From NCBI RefSeq assembly GCF_900172365.1, contig NZ_FWFJ01000024.1, positions 1-63,406 on the forward strand: 63,406 nucleotides of DNA, written 5' to 3'. The translations under genes and the position numbers were made by a program. The notes beneath the pieces were generated by a model. That model saw nothing but the letters and a program-made list of their open reading frames with translations, was not told where the DNA came from and did not search any database. The DNA is from Roseovarius gaetbuli (GTDB lineage Bacteria > Pseudomonadota > Alphaproteobacteria > Rhodobacterales > Rhodobacteraceae). Each line of letters starts with the position of its first letter. The first letter of the stretch is position 1. Shown here piece after piece: positions 1 to 7,966 of the stretch.

Positions 1-120
1 ATACATAGTCAAGCAAAGCTCAGCGCCGTCGCAAGGCAGCTCAACGAACGACCCCGAAAAACGCTCAACTACGAAACACCCGCCGAGCGTTTCAATGCCT
101 GTGTTGCATCGACCCTTTGA
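1..120 (+). CDS. IS30-family transposase, C-terminal fragment cut by window edge
   Basis: Frame 1 is open from the first base to TGA at 118-120 and gives 39 residues. The segment RQLNERPRKTLNYETPAERF is the typical C-terminus of IS30-family DDE transposases, where a conserved NxRPRKTLGxxTPAE motif follows the catalytic core. The remainder, including the DDE residues and the left inverted repeat, lies outside the window. I could not identify the right inverted repeat with confidence in the 120 bases downstream. The contig probably breaks here because the element is multicopy. The family call is solid; whether the copy is intact cannot be judged. Confidence 0.85.
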   Translation: MHSQAKLSAVARQLNERPRKTLNYETPAERFNACVASTL

Positions 121-243
121 GACCGCCCCGCACAGCTGGCATAAAGACCAGACCAAAGCCTGCCCCCTCAACGCATCACAGTTTCGGCGCTGCGCAAGAG
201 GTCCAGACCATCGCGCGCCGGGTGCGCCGCGCCTCTCGGTTTG
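121..243. other. short non-coding stretch after the IS30 fragment
   Basis: This stretch should contain the right end of the IS30 element and the insertion junction. I see no convincing ORF and no terminator. The boundary between insertion sequence and chromosome cannot be placed without a second copy for comparison. Confidence 0.4.
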
Positions 244-852
244 CTAGAGCGGCGGCAAGCCCGTCACCTCGCCCTCGCGGATCACCGCCGGGTCATAGGC
301 CGTGCGCGCAAACACCTCGCGCACCATCGGCTCGAAGGTCGCAAGCGGCTCGGCCACGTAATCGGGATCAAACGACGCCTGATCCCACCGCTCGCAGAAC
401 GCCGCGCAGCTTTCAAAGCAGGGATGATCCTTGAACTGATCGCGCGCATTGCGATCCCAGCCATAGTGGTGGCCGTAATAGAGCATCTGGAAAATCCCGT
501 GATGCTCCACCACCCAGGCCACATCCCACCGCACGAACGGGCGGATGACCTCGGCCGAGAACCGGTCGTGGTTCTGTGGCGCAAGCCCGTCGCCGATATC
601 ATGCAAAAGCGTGCCCACGACCCAGTCGATATCGGCCCCTTCGCGCAGCGCGCGGCTTGCCGATTGAAGCCCGTGATCAAGCCGGGTGATCCGATACCCT
701 TCAAGCGAGACCTCGCCCTGACGGCGCAGCTCGTCCATCACCCGGTCGGCGGTCAGCGAAAGATAGGGTTTTTCGAGGCGTTCAAGAAGGTCGTAATCCT
801 CCTTGGTGCCATCCTTCATCTGGGTAAAGCTGACTGTCTGGCGCTCGCTCAT
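244..852 (-). CDS. HD-domain protein, PhnZ/MIOX-like
   Basis: This 202-residue protein has an HD metal-binding core: His60, the His84-Asp85 doublet in LLHDIGD, His95, and His117-His118 in VEHHGIF. A later WDQASFDPDY segment resembles the C-terminal part of PhnZ/myo-inositol-oxygenase-like HD proteins, which are di-iron oxygenases rather than phosphohydrolases. The start is the ATG at 852, with an AAAGGA ribosome site about 10 nt upstream. It lies 96 nt downstream of ftsB on the same strand. No phosphonate-utilisation genes are adjacent, so the substrate is unknown. The HD fold is well supported; oxygenase versus hydrolase activity is inference. Confidence 0.7.
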   Translation of the reverse strand: MSERQTVSFTQMKDGTKEDYDLLERLEKPYLSLTADRVMDELRRQGEVSLEGYRITRLDHGLQSASRALREGADIDWVVGTLLHDIGDGLAPQNHDRFSAEVIRPFVRWDVAWVVEHHGIFQMLYYGHHYGWDRNARDQFKDHPCFESCAAFCERWDQASFDPDYVAEPLATFEPMVREVFARTAYDPAVIREGEVTGLPPL

Positions 853-948
853 CGCTCATGATCCTTTGCTGATCAGTCCCAAAGGGGGGAATACGGCAAG
901 GGTAGGCCGCCGCCGGACGATCCGGCAAGCGATTCTCTTTGTGCGAGG

Positions 949-1245
949 TCAGCGGATGACAATCTCGTCGCTGCGCAACAGGCCCAACACATCGCGCGCC
1001 TGCTGATCCAGAAGATCAAGGTCAAGATAGGTATCCGACAGCCGGTGCGTCAGGTTTTCCATCCGCGCCACCTGGGAGTTGAGCTGATCAAGCTGGGCCT
1101 GCAACAGCGTGCTTTGCGCGTCGATTTCAGCGCGGCGGAACAGGCCGTAATCCCCCTGCACGGCGGCAAAGGTGAAATACGCGCCCAAAAAGAACGCCAC
1201 CGTGAAAAAGATAAGCATGCCCCAAGGCCTGTTGCGGGTGTTCAT
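949..1245 (-). CDS. ftsB: septum formation initiator FtsB/DivIC family
   Basis: This 98-residue bitopic protein has a short basic N-terminus (NTRNRPWG), one transmembrane helix at about residues 10-30, then a predicted coiled coil (LLQAQLDQLNSQVARMENL) and the short C-terminal region usual in FtsB. FtsB bridges FtsL and FtsQ in the divisome and helps activate septal peptidoglycan synthesis. Length and domain order match alphaproteobacterial homologues. It is transcribed away from aidB, with a 128-nt divergent spacer. Confidence 0.85.
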   Translation of the reverse strand: MNTRNRPWGMLIFFTVAFFLGAYFTFAAVQGDYGLFRRAEIDAQSTLLQAQLDQLNSQVARMENLTHRLSDTYLDLDLLDQQARDVLGLLRSDEIVIR

Positions 1246-1373
1246 ACGCGTGTTCTGCCTCTTTATCCGCTTCTGACGGGCTGTCTGGCCACCATGCCAC
1301 AGAGCGTGCTGTTTGTGAATCCCCTTTCACAGGATTTCACAGCGCTTTACGGTGCGCCCTAAAGGAGAGTTCA

Positions 1374-2999
1374 ATGCAAGACACACCACCGCCTGTTGCC
1401 CCCCAATGGCATGACGCGCTCAATCAGCCCGCCCTGCGCGGTGACCTTGATCTTTGGGCCAGCGATCCGGCGCTTCAAACCCATGCGGTGGCGGCGGGGG
1501 CGGACGTGGGGCATCTGGCCTCTTACGGCGCGCGGATCGGCACCGCCGAGATGCGCCGTCTCGGCGAAGAGGCCAACCGCCATGCGCCCGAGCTGGTGCT
1601 GTTTGACACCGGCGGGCGCCGCCTTGACGAGGTGCGCTTTCATCCCGCCTATCATCAGCTGATGCAGGTCGGCATCGGCGCGGGCTATGCCGCGATCGCC
1701 TATGAGGGCGGGCAGGGAGGTCACGCGAGCCACGCCGCGATGGTCTATCTCACCTCTCAGGTCGAGGCGGGCGTGTGCTGTCCGATGACCATGACCTATG
1801 CCGCCGTACCGGCCCTCAAGGCCGACAAGGCGTTATTTGCCAAATGGGTGCCCAAGCTTGCCGCGCGCGCCTATGACGGGATGCCAAGGACCTTGGCGCG
1901 CAAGGCCGGGGCGACGCTTGGCATGGCGATGACCGAAAAGCAGGGCGGCTCTGATCTGCGCCACACAAGCACCACCGCCACGCCCGAGGGCGACCTTTAC
2001 CGGCTTGAGGGGCACAAATGGTTCTGTTCGGCGCCGATGTCGGACGGCTTTTTGACGCTGGCGCAGGCGCCCGGCGGGTTGACCTGTTTCCTGGTGCCGC
2101 GCTGGCTTGAAGGGGGGCGCAACGCGATCCACCTGCAACGGCTCAAGGACAAGATGGGCAATCGTGCCAATGCCTCGGCGGAAATCGAATATCACGGCGC
2201 CTATGCCCACCGTTTGGGCGATGAGGGCGCCGGGGTCAGCACCATTATCGAAATGGTGCATCATACCCGCCTTGATACCGCTTTGGCCCCGGCGGGATTG
2301 ATGCGCGCCGCGCTTGAACAGGCGCGCCATTGGGTGGGGCAACGCTCGGTCGCGGATGCGATGCTGATTGATCAGCCGCTGATGCGGCAGGTGCTGGCCG
2401 ATCTTTGCCTCGATTGGGAGGGATCGCTTGCGCTTGGACTTCATGTGGCGCGCGCCTTTGACGGCACCACGCCGCGTGATCGCGCCTTTGCGCGCCTTGC
2501 GGTGGGTTTGGCCAAGTTCATCAACAACAAGCTCTGTCCCGGCGTGATTTCCGAGGCGATGGAATGCCTTGGCGGCATGGGCTATGTCGAGGATACCGGC
2601 ATGCCGCGGCTGTACCGCGAGGCGCCGCTCAACTCGATCTGGGAAGGCTCGGGCAATGTCATCTGCCTTGATATCCTGCGCACCCTGCGCCGCGAACCGC
2701 TGGCGGGGGAAAGCCTGAGCGCGGAACTTGGCGCCGCGACGGGGCATGGCCGCGCCTTTGATGCGGCCCTCAAGGCGCATATGCAGCAGTTTCCGAAACT
2801 GCCCGACGAGGCACAGGCGCGGTGGTACTGTGAAAGCCTTGCCACCCTTCTCACCGCCTCGGTCCTGATCCGCAACGCGCCCAACGAGATCTCGGGCGCC
2901 TATGTCGCCGCCCGCCTTTCGGGCGCGCGCGGGCGTGTGGCCGGGGCGATGGGCAGGGTGGATTGCGCGGCGGTTCTGGCGCGTCTTGGCAACGGGTAA
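1374..2999 (+). CDS. aidB: AidB-type acyl-CoA dehydrogenase
   Basis: This is a 541-residue acyl-CoA dehydrogenase-superfamily flavoprotein, the same length as E. coli AidB. The FAD/substrate signature GMAMTEKQGGSDLR is present, as is the C-terminal helical-domain motif EAMECLGGMGYVEDTGMPRLYRE typical of this superfamily, followed by SIWEGSGNV. The extended C-terminus beyond residue 440 and the N-terminal region RFHPAYHQLM fit the AidB subfamily. AidB binds DNA and is linked to the alkylation-damage response in E. coli; its enzymatic role is unclear. The start has an AAAGGAGAG site upstream. A different long-chain acyl-CoA dehydrogenase is the alternative call. Confidence 0.85.
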   Translation: MQDTPPPVAPQWHDALNQPALRGDLDLWASDPALQTHAVAAGADVGHLASYGARIGTAEMRRLGEEANRHAPELVLFDTGGRRLDEVRFHPAYHQLMQVGIGAGYAAIAYEGGQGGHASHAAMVYLTSQVEAGVCCPMTMTYAAVPALKADKALFAKWVPKLAARAYDGMPRTLARKAGATLGMAMTEKQGGSDLRHTSTTATPEGDLYRLEGHKWFCSAPMSDGFLTLAQAPGGLTCFLVPRWLEGGRNAIHLQRLKDKMGNRANASAEIEYHGAYAHRLGDEGAGVSTIIEMVHHTRLDTALAPAGLMRAALEQARHWVGQRSVADAMLIDQPLMRQVLADLCLDWEGSLALGLHVARAFDGTTPRDRAFARLAVGLAKFINNKLCPGVISEAMECLGGMGYVEDTGMPRLYREAPLNSIWEGSGNVICLDILRTLRREPLAGESLSAELGAATGHGRAFDAALKAHMQQFPKLPDEAQARWYCESLATLLTASVLIRNAPNEISGAYVAARLSGARGRVAGAMGRVDCAAVLARLGNG

Positions 3000-3025
3000 A
3001 GATAAATTCACAAAATTAGATGTGT

Positions 3026-3039
3026 TTGATTTGGATCAA
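3026..3039. promoter_or_regulatory. perfect FNR/FnrL-type box
   Basis: The sequence TTGATTTGGATCAA matches the FNR consensus TTGAT-N4-ATCAA at all ten specified bases and is perfectly palindromic. It lies in an AT-rich spacer, its centre about 94 nt upstream of the ATG of the secreted DsrE-like gene at 3127. Rhodobacteraceae carry FnrL and often a second Crp/Fnr regulator that recognise this motif, so oxygen-responsive control of that gene is a reasonable inference. Confidence 0.75.
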
Positions 3040-3056
3040 CGCCCGTGGTCGGGCGT
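3039..3056. repeat. GC hairpin next to the FNR box
   Basis: The arms ACGCCCG and CGGGCGT (7 bp) enclose a TGGT loop. There is no T tract, so a simple intrinsic terminator for aidB is uncertain. The first base is shared with the FNR box. It could be part of the promoter architecture of the downstream gene. Confidence 0.45.
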
Positions 3057-3126
3057 GGATCTTAGGGTGGGGCGGGGAACAGTCATTCAAGGTTCATCTT
3101 TACCTGCCCCCGAAAGGATCCACCCG

Positions 3127-3564
3127 ATGCGCAAAACCCTTGCCGCCGCAACGCTTGGCCTTGCTGCCCTGAGCACCAGCCCGGCCCTGGCCGAAGAGAC
3201 CCCCAAGCTGGTGACCATCCTCACCAGCCCCGACGCCCAGACCCAGTTGATGGGGATGGTGCTGACCATGCAATCCATGCAGCAGGGGGCCGAGGCCTAT
3301 GTGCTGCTTTGCGGCCCGGCGGGCGATCTGGCACTCAAGGAGGCCCCTGCCGCCGCCACCGCCCCGCAAAAACCCAAGGGCATGAGCCCGCAGGCCCTGA
3401 TGCAGAACATCATGGCGGGCGGGGCAACTGTAGAGGTGTGTGCTATTTATCTGCCCAACAAGGGGATTGAGGCCTCAGCCTTGCTTGAGGGTGTGAGCGC
3501 GGCTAAACCGCCGACGGTGGCCGCGCGTTTGCTGGCCGACAAGACGCGGATCATGTCCTTTTAG
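3127..3564 (+). CDS. secreted DsrE-like protein
   Basis: This 145-residue protein has a clear signal peptide (MRKTLAAATLGLAALSTSPA, probable cleavage after ALA at 20-22). The mature part has the DsrE/YchN-like pattern: a beta strand (LVTILTSPD), a helix rich in Gln/Met, and a strand YVLLCGPAGD followed by VEVCAIYLPNKG. Cys62 and Cys105 could form a redox or sulfur-carrier pair in the periplasm. An open frame extends upstream into aidB, but the signal peptide and spacing favour ATG 3127. A perfect FNR box upstream suggests microaerobic or anaerobic expression. The exact function is unknown. Confidence 0.7.
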   Translation: MRKTLAAATLGLAALSTSPALAEETPKLVTILTSPDAQTQLMGMVLTMQSMQQGAEAYVLLCGPAGDLALKEAPAAATAPQKPKGMSPQALMQNIMAGGATVEVCAIYLPNKGIEASALLEGVSAAKPPTVAARLLADKTRIMSF

Positions 3565-3677
3565 GGCAGGGTTCGCAGGGCCGTCTCACATCCTTGCCCG
3601 ATTTAAGTGGTGTTTTGGTACGCGGTGCCGGGACAAGACTGCGAGGCGGCCCGCCTATGCGCGACTGACGCGCGCGC

Positions 3678-4139
3678 TCAGGCCTCGGCCTTCTTCTCCC
3701 AGCGGCCCGAATCTTCGGACCAATATTGCGCAGAACAGCCCGCGCCGGTGAGCGCCTTCCACTGGCCGCGCGCCGCGTTAAGCGCGGCGTCGTCATTGCC
3801 GTCAAACAGGATACAGACCCGCTCCAGCGCTTGCACCTCCTCGGGGGGGACCTCGGCGCCGTCGATGCTCATCACGCAAACCGCGCCATTGGGCCGCTCG
3901 GGCGCGGTGCCAAGCAGGATCGGCTGATCCGCCTCATGCTCGGCCCCGGCAAGACCGTGTGGCAGGAACCCGTCCTCGGGGCCCTGCCAGAGCTTTTCGT
4001 CAAGCCATTCCATCCGGGCCCGGTCGCGCCCGCGCACCATGACACGCCAGCCCGCGCCCTGCGCCTTGCCCAAAAGCATGGGCAAGGTCACTTCAAGCGG
4101 GGTGCGGGTCAGGTGATAGAAAAAGGCCGCACCCATCAC
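3678..4139 (-). CDS. holC: DNA polymerase III subunit chi
   Basis: This 153-residue protein matches HolC: N-terminal FFYHLTRTPLEVTLPMLLGKA, the central EWLDEKLW segment, and FLPHGL before the LLGT strand. Chi links the clamp-loader complex to single-stranded DNA-binding protein at the replication fork. Its ATG overlaps the stop of pepA by 4 nt, so the two are translationally coupled, a pairing common in alphaproteobacteria. Confidence 0.9.
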   Translation of the reverse strand: MMGAAFFYHLTRTPLEVTLPMLLGKAQGAGWRVMVRGRDRARMEWLDEKLWQGPEDGFLPHGLAGAEHEADQPILLGTAPERPNGAVCVMSIDGAEVPPEEVQALERVCILFDGNDDAALNAARGQWKALTGAGCSAQYWSEDSGRWEKKAEA

Positions 4140-5611
4140 TCTTGCTCAAGCATGTCCGCGATCATCCGGTTGAGCGACATCACGCCCCAGCCAGTCGCGC
4201 CGCGGGGCGCATAGGCGGTTTCGGCCTTCACGCTGGCCACGCCGGCGATATCGAGGTGAATCCACGGCATGTCGTCCTTGACGAAGCGCTTGATGAACTG
4301 CGCCGCCGTGATCGAGCCGGCCTCGCGCCCGCCGACGTTCTTCACATCGGCGATCTGGCTTTTGAGCTTGTCGTCATAGGCCTGCCCCATCGGCATCCGC
4401 CAGGCGCCTTCGCCCTCGGCCTCGGCGGCCTTGAGGAAGGCCTTGCACAGATCGTCATCGTTGGAAAACACGCCGGCGTTTTCATTGCCAAGCCCGACGA
4501 TGATCGCGCCGGTCAGGGTGGCAAGGTCGATCACGCCGCGCGGTTTGTAATGTTCCTGCGCGTACCAGATCACATCGGCCAGCACGAGGCGCCCCTCGGC
4601 ATCGGTGTTGATCACCTCGATGGTGTCGCCCTTCATCGAGGTCACCACATCGCCGGGGCGGGTGGCGCGATCCGAGGGCATGTTTTCCACCAAGCCGACA
4701 AGACCGACCACATTGGCCTTTGCCTTGCGCAGGGCCAGCGTGCGCATCGTGCCCGCCACGACGGCGGCGCCGCCCATATCCATGGTCATGTCTTCCATGC
4801 CGGCGGCGGGCTTGAGGCTGATACCGCCGGTATCAAACACCACGCCCTTGCCGACAAGCGCCAGCGGTGCCTCGCCCTTGGGGCCGCCCATCCATTCCAT
4901 CACGGCAATTTTCGACGGCGTCGCACTGCCGTGGCCAACGCAGAGCAGGGCGCCCATGCCCAGCTTTTCCATCTCGGCTTCGTCCAGAACGCTGATCTTG
5001 AGCCCCAGATCCTTGAGCGCCTCGATCCGTTTGGCAAATTCGGTGGTGGTCAGGTGGTTGGCCGGATCAGACACCAGATCGCGGGTAAAGAACACGCCCT
5101 CGGCGAGGGCCTGAACGGTGCTGGCCTCGGCCTTTACCTCGTCGGGCTTGCCCACCATCAGCGTGACACCGCCGACCGGTTTGGCCTCGGCGGTCTTGTG
5201 GGTAACGAACTCATAGGCCCGAAGCACCATGCCAAGCACAAGCTCGGCGGGGCGGCGCAGCGAGCCGCCGAGCACCAGAACCGCCTTGTCGCCCTTGGCC
5301 CGGCCAAGCGCGGCCCCGGCGCGGCGGGTCTCGGTGATGCTGGCGTTGCGCGGCAGGCAGACCACGTCAAGCGCCTCCGCCGCAAGCCCCGCAGGCCAGC
5401 CAAGGCTGATCACATCGCCGGGCTTTTTCTTCTCGAAGGCGCCTTTTTCAACCATCCGCGCCAGCACGCCCTTGGTCAGCCGGTTGACCCGTCGCGCGGC
5501 GAGGTCAAGCTTGCCATCGGGGGTGACAAAGACCGCAACGCGGCCCTCGGCGGTGGCAATGGCATCAAGATCAGTCTCTTCAAAGGCAACGGAAACGGGC
5601 GTAGTCATCAA
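4136..5611 (-). CDS. pepA: leucyl aminopeptidase (M17)
   Basis: This 491-residue M17 metallopeptidase has the conserved KGVVFDTGGISLKPA motif, the GGAAVVAGTMR helix, and the signature NTDAEGRLVLAD that supplies metal ligands. It removes N-terminal residues from peptides as a hexameric di-metal enzyme; in E. coli, PepA also binds DNA. It is divergent from lptF across 124 nt, an arrangement also known for pepA and lptFG in other proteobacteria. Confidence 0.95.
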   Translation of the reverse strand: MMTTPVSVAFEETDLDAIATAEGRVAVFVTPDGKLDLAARRVNRLTKGVLARMVEKGAFEKKKPGDVISLGWPAGLAAEALDVVCLPRNASITETRRAGAALGRAKGDKAVLVLGGSLRRPAELVLGMVLRAYEFVTHKTAEAKPVGGVTLMVGKPDEVKAEASTVQALAEGVFFTRDLVSDPANHLTTTEFAKRIEALKDLGLKISVLDEAEMEKLGMGALLCVGHGSATPSKIAVMEWMGGPKGEAPLALVGKGVVFDTGGISLKPAAGMEDMTMDMGGAAVVAGTMRTLALRKAKANVVGLVGLVENMPSDRATRPGDVVTSMKGDTIEVINTDAEGRLVLADVIWYAQEHYKPRGVIDLATLTGAIIVGLGNENAGVFSNDDDLCKAFLKAAEAEGEGAWRMPMGQAYDDKLKSQIADVKNVGGREAGSITAAQFIKRFVKDDMPWIHLDIAGVASVKAETAYAPRGATGWGVMSLNRMIADMLEQE

Positions 5612-5735
5612 CAGGCTCCTTCATGTCGGTTCCCCAAGACCTAGCGTGCCTTTGCCGCGATGACCAGTTAGCAGTTTTCCCCCGCACTCAATTCCGATAA
5701 GTTGCCGCAGAAGTCTGCTGTACTGAGGGGGTAGT

Positions 5736-6878
5736 GTGACCAGATTCGACAGATATATGCTGTCGCAATTCATGGTGTTGTTCGGTTTCTTCGCGCTTGT
5801 CCTGGTGTCGATCTTCTGGATCAACAAGGCGGTGCGGATGTTTGACCGGCTGATCGCGGATGGCCAGCCCGCCTGGGTTTTCCTGGAATTCACGGCACTG
5901 ACCCTGCCGGGGGTGATTGGTGTCGTGCTGCCGATCGCGGCCTTTGCGGCGGCGGTGTACGTGGTCAACCGCATGAGCACCGAAAGCGAGCTGACCGTGA
6001 TGCAGGCCACGGGATATTCGCCGTTGCGCCTGTTGCGCCCGGCGATCCTGTTCGGGCTGATCATCACGCTGATGATGTCCTTGCTGTCGCATTTTCTGAT
6101 CCCCACAAGCCTGACCCAGCTGCGCATGCGCCAGCATGAGGTCTCGCGCAACATATCGGCGAAGCTTTTGACCGAGGGCGAATTTCTGCATCCGGCGCCG
6201 GGTGTCACGCTTTATATCCGCGACATCACCCCCGAGGGCGAGCTTCAGAACGTGTTCCTGTCGGATCGCCGCCGCCCGGAAAATCCGGTCACCTATACCT
6301 CGACCAAGGCCTACCTTGTGCAAGAGGACGGCGGGGTGCAGCTTGTGATGGTGGACGGGCTTGCCCAGAGCCTGCGCCAGCCGGGCAGCCGACTGTTTAC
6401 CACGCATTATGATGATTTCACCTATGATATCAGCGCGCTGATGGGCAGTGGCGCGCTCAACCTCAATCGGGTGTCCTATATCACCACGCCGACCCTGCTG
6501 ATGACCCCAAAGGACGTGGCCGAGCGCACCAACACCAGCTATGGCATCGTGATGTCAGAACTTCATGGCCGCTTTACCCGCGCCTTGCTAAGCCTGATCG
6601 CGGCGATGATGGGCTTTTCGGCGCTGCTTGTCGGCGGTTTCAGCCGGTTCGGCGTCTGGCGCCAGATCCTGCTGGCCTTTGCACTTTTGGTCATGGTGAA
6701 GGTGGTCGAAGGCATGGTTGTGGGGCCGGTTCTGGCCAATGGCGCGCTCTGGCCGATCCTCTATCTGCCAACCCTGTTGGGCGCGCTGATCTCCTTGGCG
6801 CTGGTCTTTATCGCCTCGCGACCGGGCTTTTTCCGGCGGATGTTTTCGCGCAGACCGCGCGCAGAGGTGGCGGCATGA
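5736..6878 (+). CDS. lptF: LPS export ABC transporter permease LptF
   Basis: This 380-residue YjgP/YjgQ-family permease has N-terminal transmembrane helices, the motif AVYVVNRMSTESELTVMQA, a periplasmic beta-jellyroll around residues 130-260, and three C-terminal helices. LptF, LptG and LptB extract lipopolysaccharide from the inner membrane. The start is a GTG preceded by a GGGGG stretch. The gene leads an operon with lptG, lptD, surA, pdxA and rsmA. Confidence 0.93.
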   Translation: MTRFDRYMLSQFMVLFGFFALVLVSIFWINKAVRMFDRLIADGQPAWVFLEFTALTLPGVIGVVLPIAAFAAAVYVVNRMSTESELTVMQATGYSPLRLLRPAILFGLIITLMMSLLSHFLIPTSLTQLRMRQHEVSRNISAKLLTEGEFLHPAPGVTLYIRDITPEGELQNVFLSDRRRPENPVTYTSTKAYLVQEDGGVQLVMVDGLAQSLRQPGSRLFTTHYDDFTYDISALMGSGALNLNRVSYITTPTLLMTPKDVAERTNTSYGIVMSELHGRFTRALLSLIAAMMGFSALLVGGFSRFGVWRQILLAFALLVMVKVVEGMVVGPVLANGALWPILYLPTLLGALISLALVFIASRPGFFRRMFSRRPRAEVAA

Positions 6879-7966
6879 TCCTGCATTACTATCTTGCACG
6901 CCGCTTTTTATGGAGCTTTCTTGGGGTGGCCATCGTCCTGGCCGTCCTCATGGCGCTGATTGATCTGGTGGACGAGCTGAACGACTATCCCGACCTGCCG
7001 TTCATCAAGGTGCTTGGGGTGGTCGCTTTGAAGATGCCCGAGGCGAATTACGAAGTTCTGCCGCTGGTGATGATTCTGGCCTCGGTCGCCCTGTTTCTGC
7101 GGCTGTCGCGCAGTTCGGAGCTTGTGGTGCTGCGCGCCTCGGGGCGTTCGGCGATGCGCGGGCTGGCGGCGCCGGTGGCGGTGGCACTTGGGATCGGCCT
7201 TTTGGGGCTTGCCATGGGCAATCCGATCGTCGCGGCCACGGCCAAGCGGTATCACGATCTGGTCAACACGCTCGACGGTCGCGGCTCTTCCGTGCTGGCC
7301 ATCGCGAGCGAGGGGCTTTGGCTTCGCCAGGGCGGGGCAGACGGCCAGACGGTGATTTATGCCGCGCGCGCCAGCTCTGATCTTGAAGTTCTGTACGAGC
7401 CGAATTTCGTGGATTTCGCCCCGGACGGCAAACCGCTGCGCCGCATCAGCGCGACAGCCGCGCGCCTTGGCACCGGCGAATGGAACCTGAGCGAGGTCAA
7501 GATCTGGGATCTCTCGAAAGGCGTGAATTCCGAGGCCACGGCGAAACAGCTTGCCAGCCTGTCGATTCCCTCCGAGCTGACCCGAGACCGGATTGTCGAC
7601 AGCTTTGGCAAGCCGATGTATGTGCAGATCTGGGACCTGCCCAAATTCATCGCCCAACTGGAAAGAGCCGGTTTTTCGGCGCGCCGCTATGCGATCTGGT
7701 ATCAGACCCAATTGGCCAGCCCGGTGTTCCTTGTGGCGCTGGTGCTGATTTCGGCGGCCTTCACCATGGGCCATGCGCGCGGGCGCAATACCGGGCTTTC
7801 GGTGCTGACGGCGGTGCTGTTGGGATTTGGCCTGCATTACATTCGCAACTTTGCCATGATCCTTGGTGAAAACGGCCAGTTGCCGATCCTGCTGGCCGCC
7901 TGGGCGCCGCCTGTGGCCTCGCTTCTTCTGGCCACGGGTATCCTTCTGCATCTGGAGGACGGATGA
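6875..7966 (+). CDS. lptG: LPS export ABC transporter permease LptG
   Basis: This 363-residue paralogue of LptF starts with LHYYLARRFLWSFLGV. It has the coupling-helix segment RLSRSSELVVLRASGRS, a periplasmic domain, and C-terminal helices beginning FLVALVLISAAFTMGHARG. ATG overlaps the lptF stop by 4 nt, and its own stop overlaps the lptD start by 4 nt. It forms the inner-membrane LptB2FG complex with LptF. Confidence 0.93.
   Translation: MILHYYLARRFLWSFLGVAIVLAVLMALIDLVDELNDYPDLPFIKVLGVVALKMPEANYEVLPLVMILASVALFLRLSRSSELVVLRASGRSAMRGLAAPVAVALGIGLLGLAMGNPIVAATAKRYHDLVNTLDGRGSSVLAIASEGLWLRQGGADGQTVIYAARASSDLEVLYEPNFVDFAPDGKPLRRISATAARLGTGEWNLSEVKIWDLSKGVNSEATAKQLASLSIPSELTRDRIVDSFGKPMYVQIWDLPKFIAQLERAGFSARRYAIWYQTQLASPVFLVALVLISAAFTMGHARGRNTGLSVLTAVLLGFGLHYIRNFAMILGENGQLPILLAAWAPPVASLLLATGILLHLEDG

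Noticed and set aside
3551..3805. 84-codon minus-strand ORF between the DsrE-like gene and holC
   Set aside because: Arg/Pro-rich with no ribosome site, overlapping holC in another frame.
4142..5644. 500-codon ORF opposite pepA
   Set aside because: Antisense shadow of an unmistakable M17 aminopeptidase.
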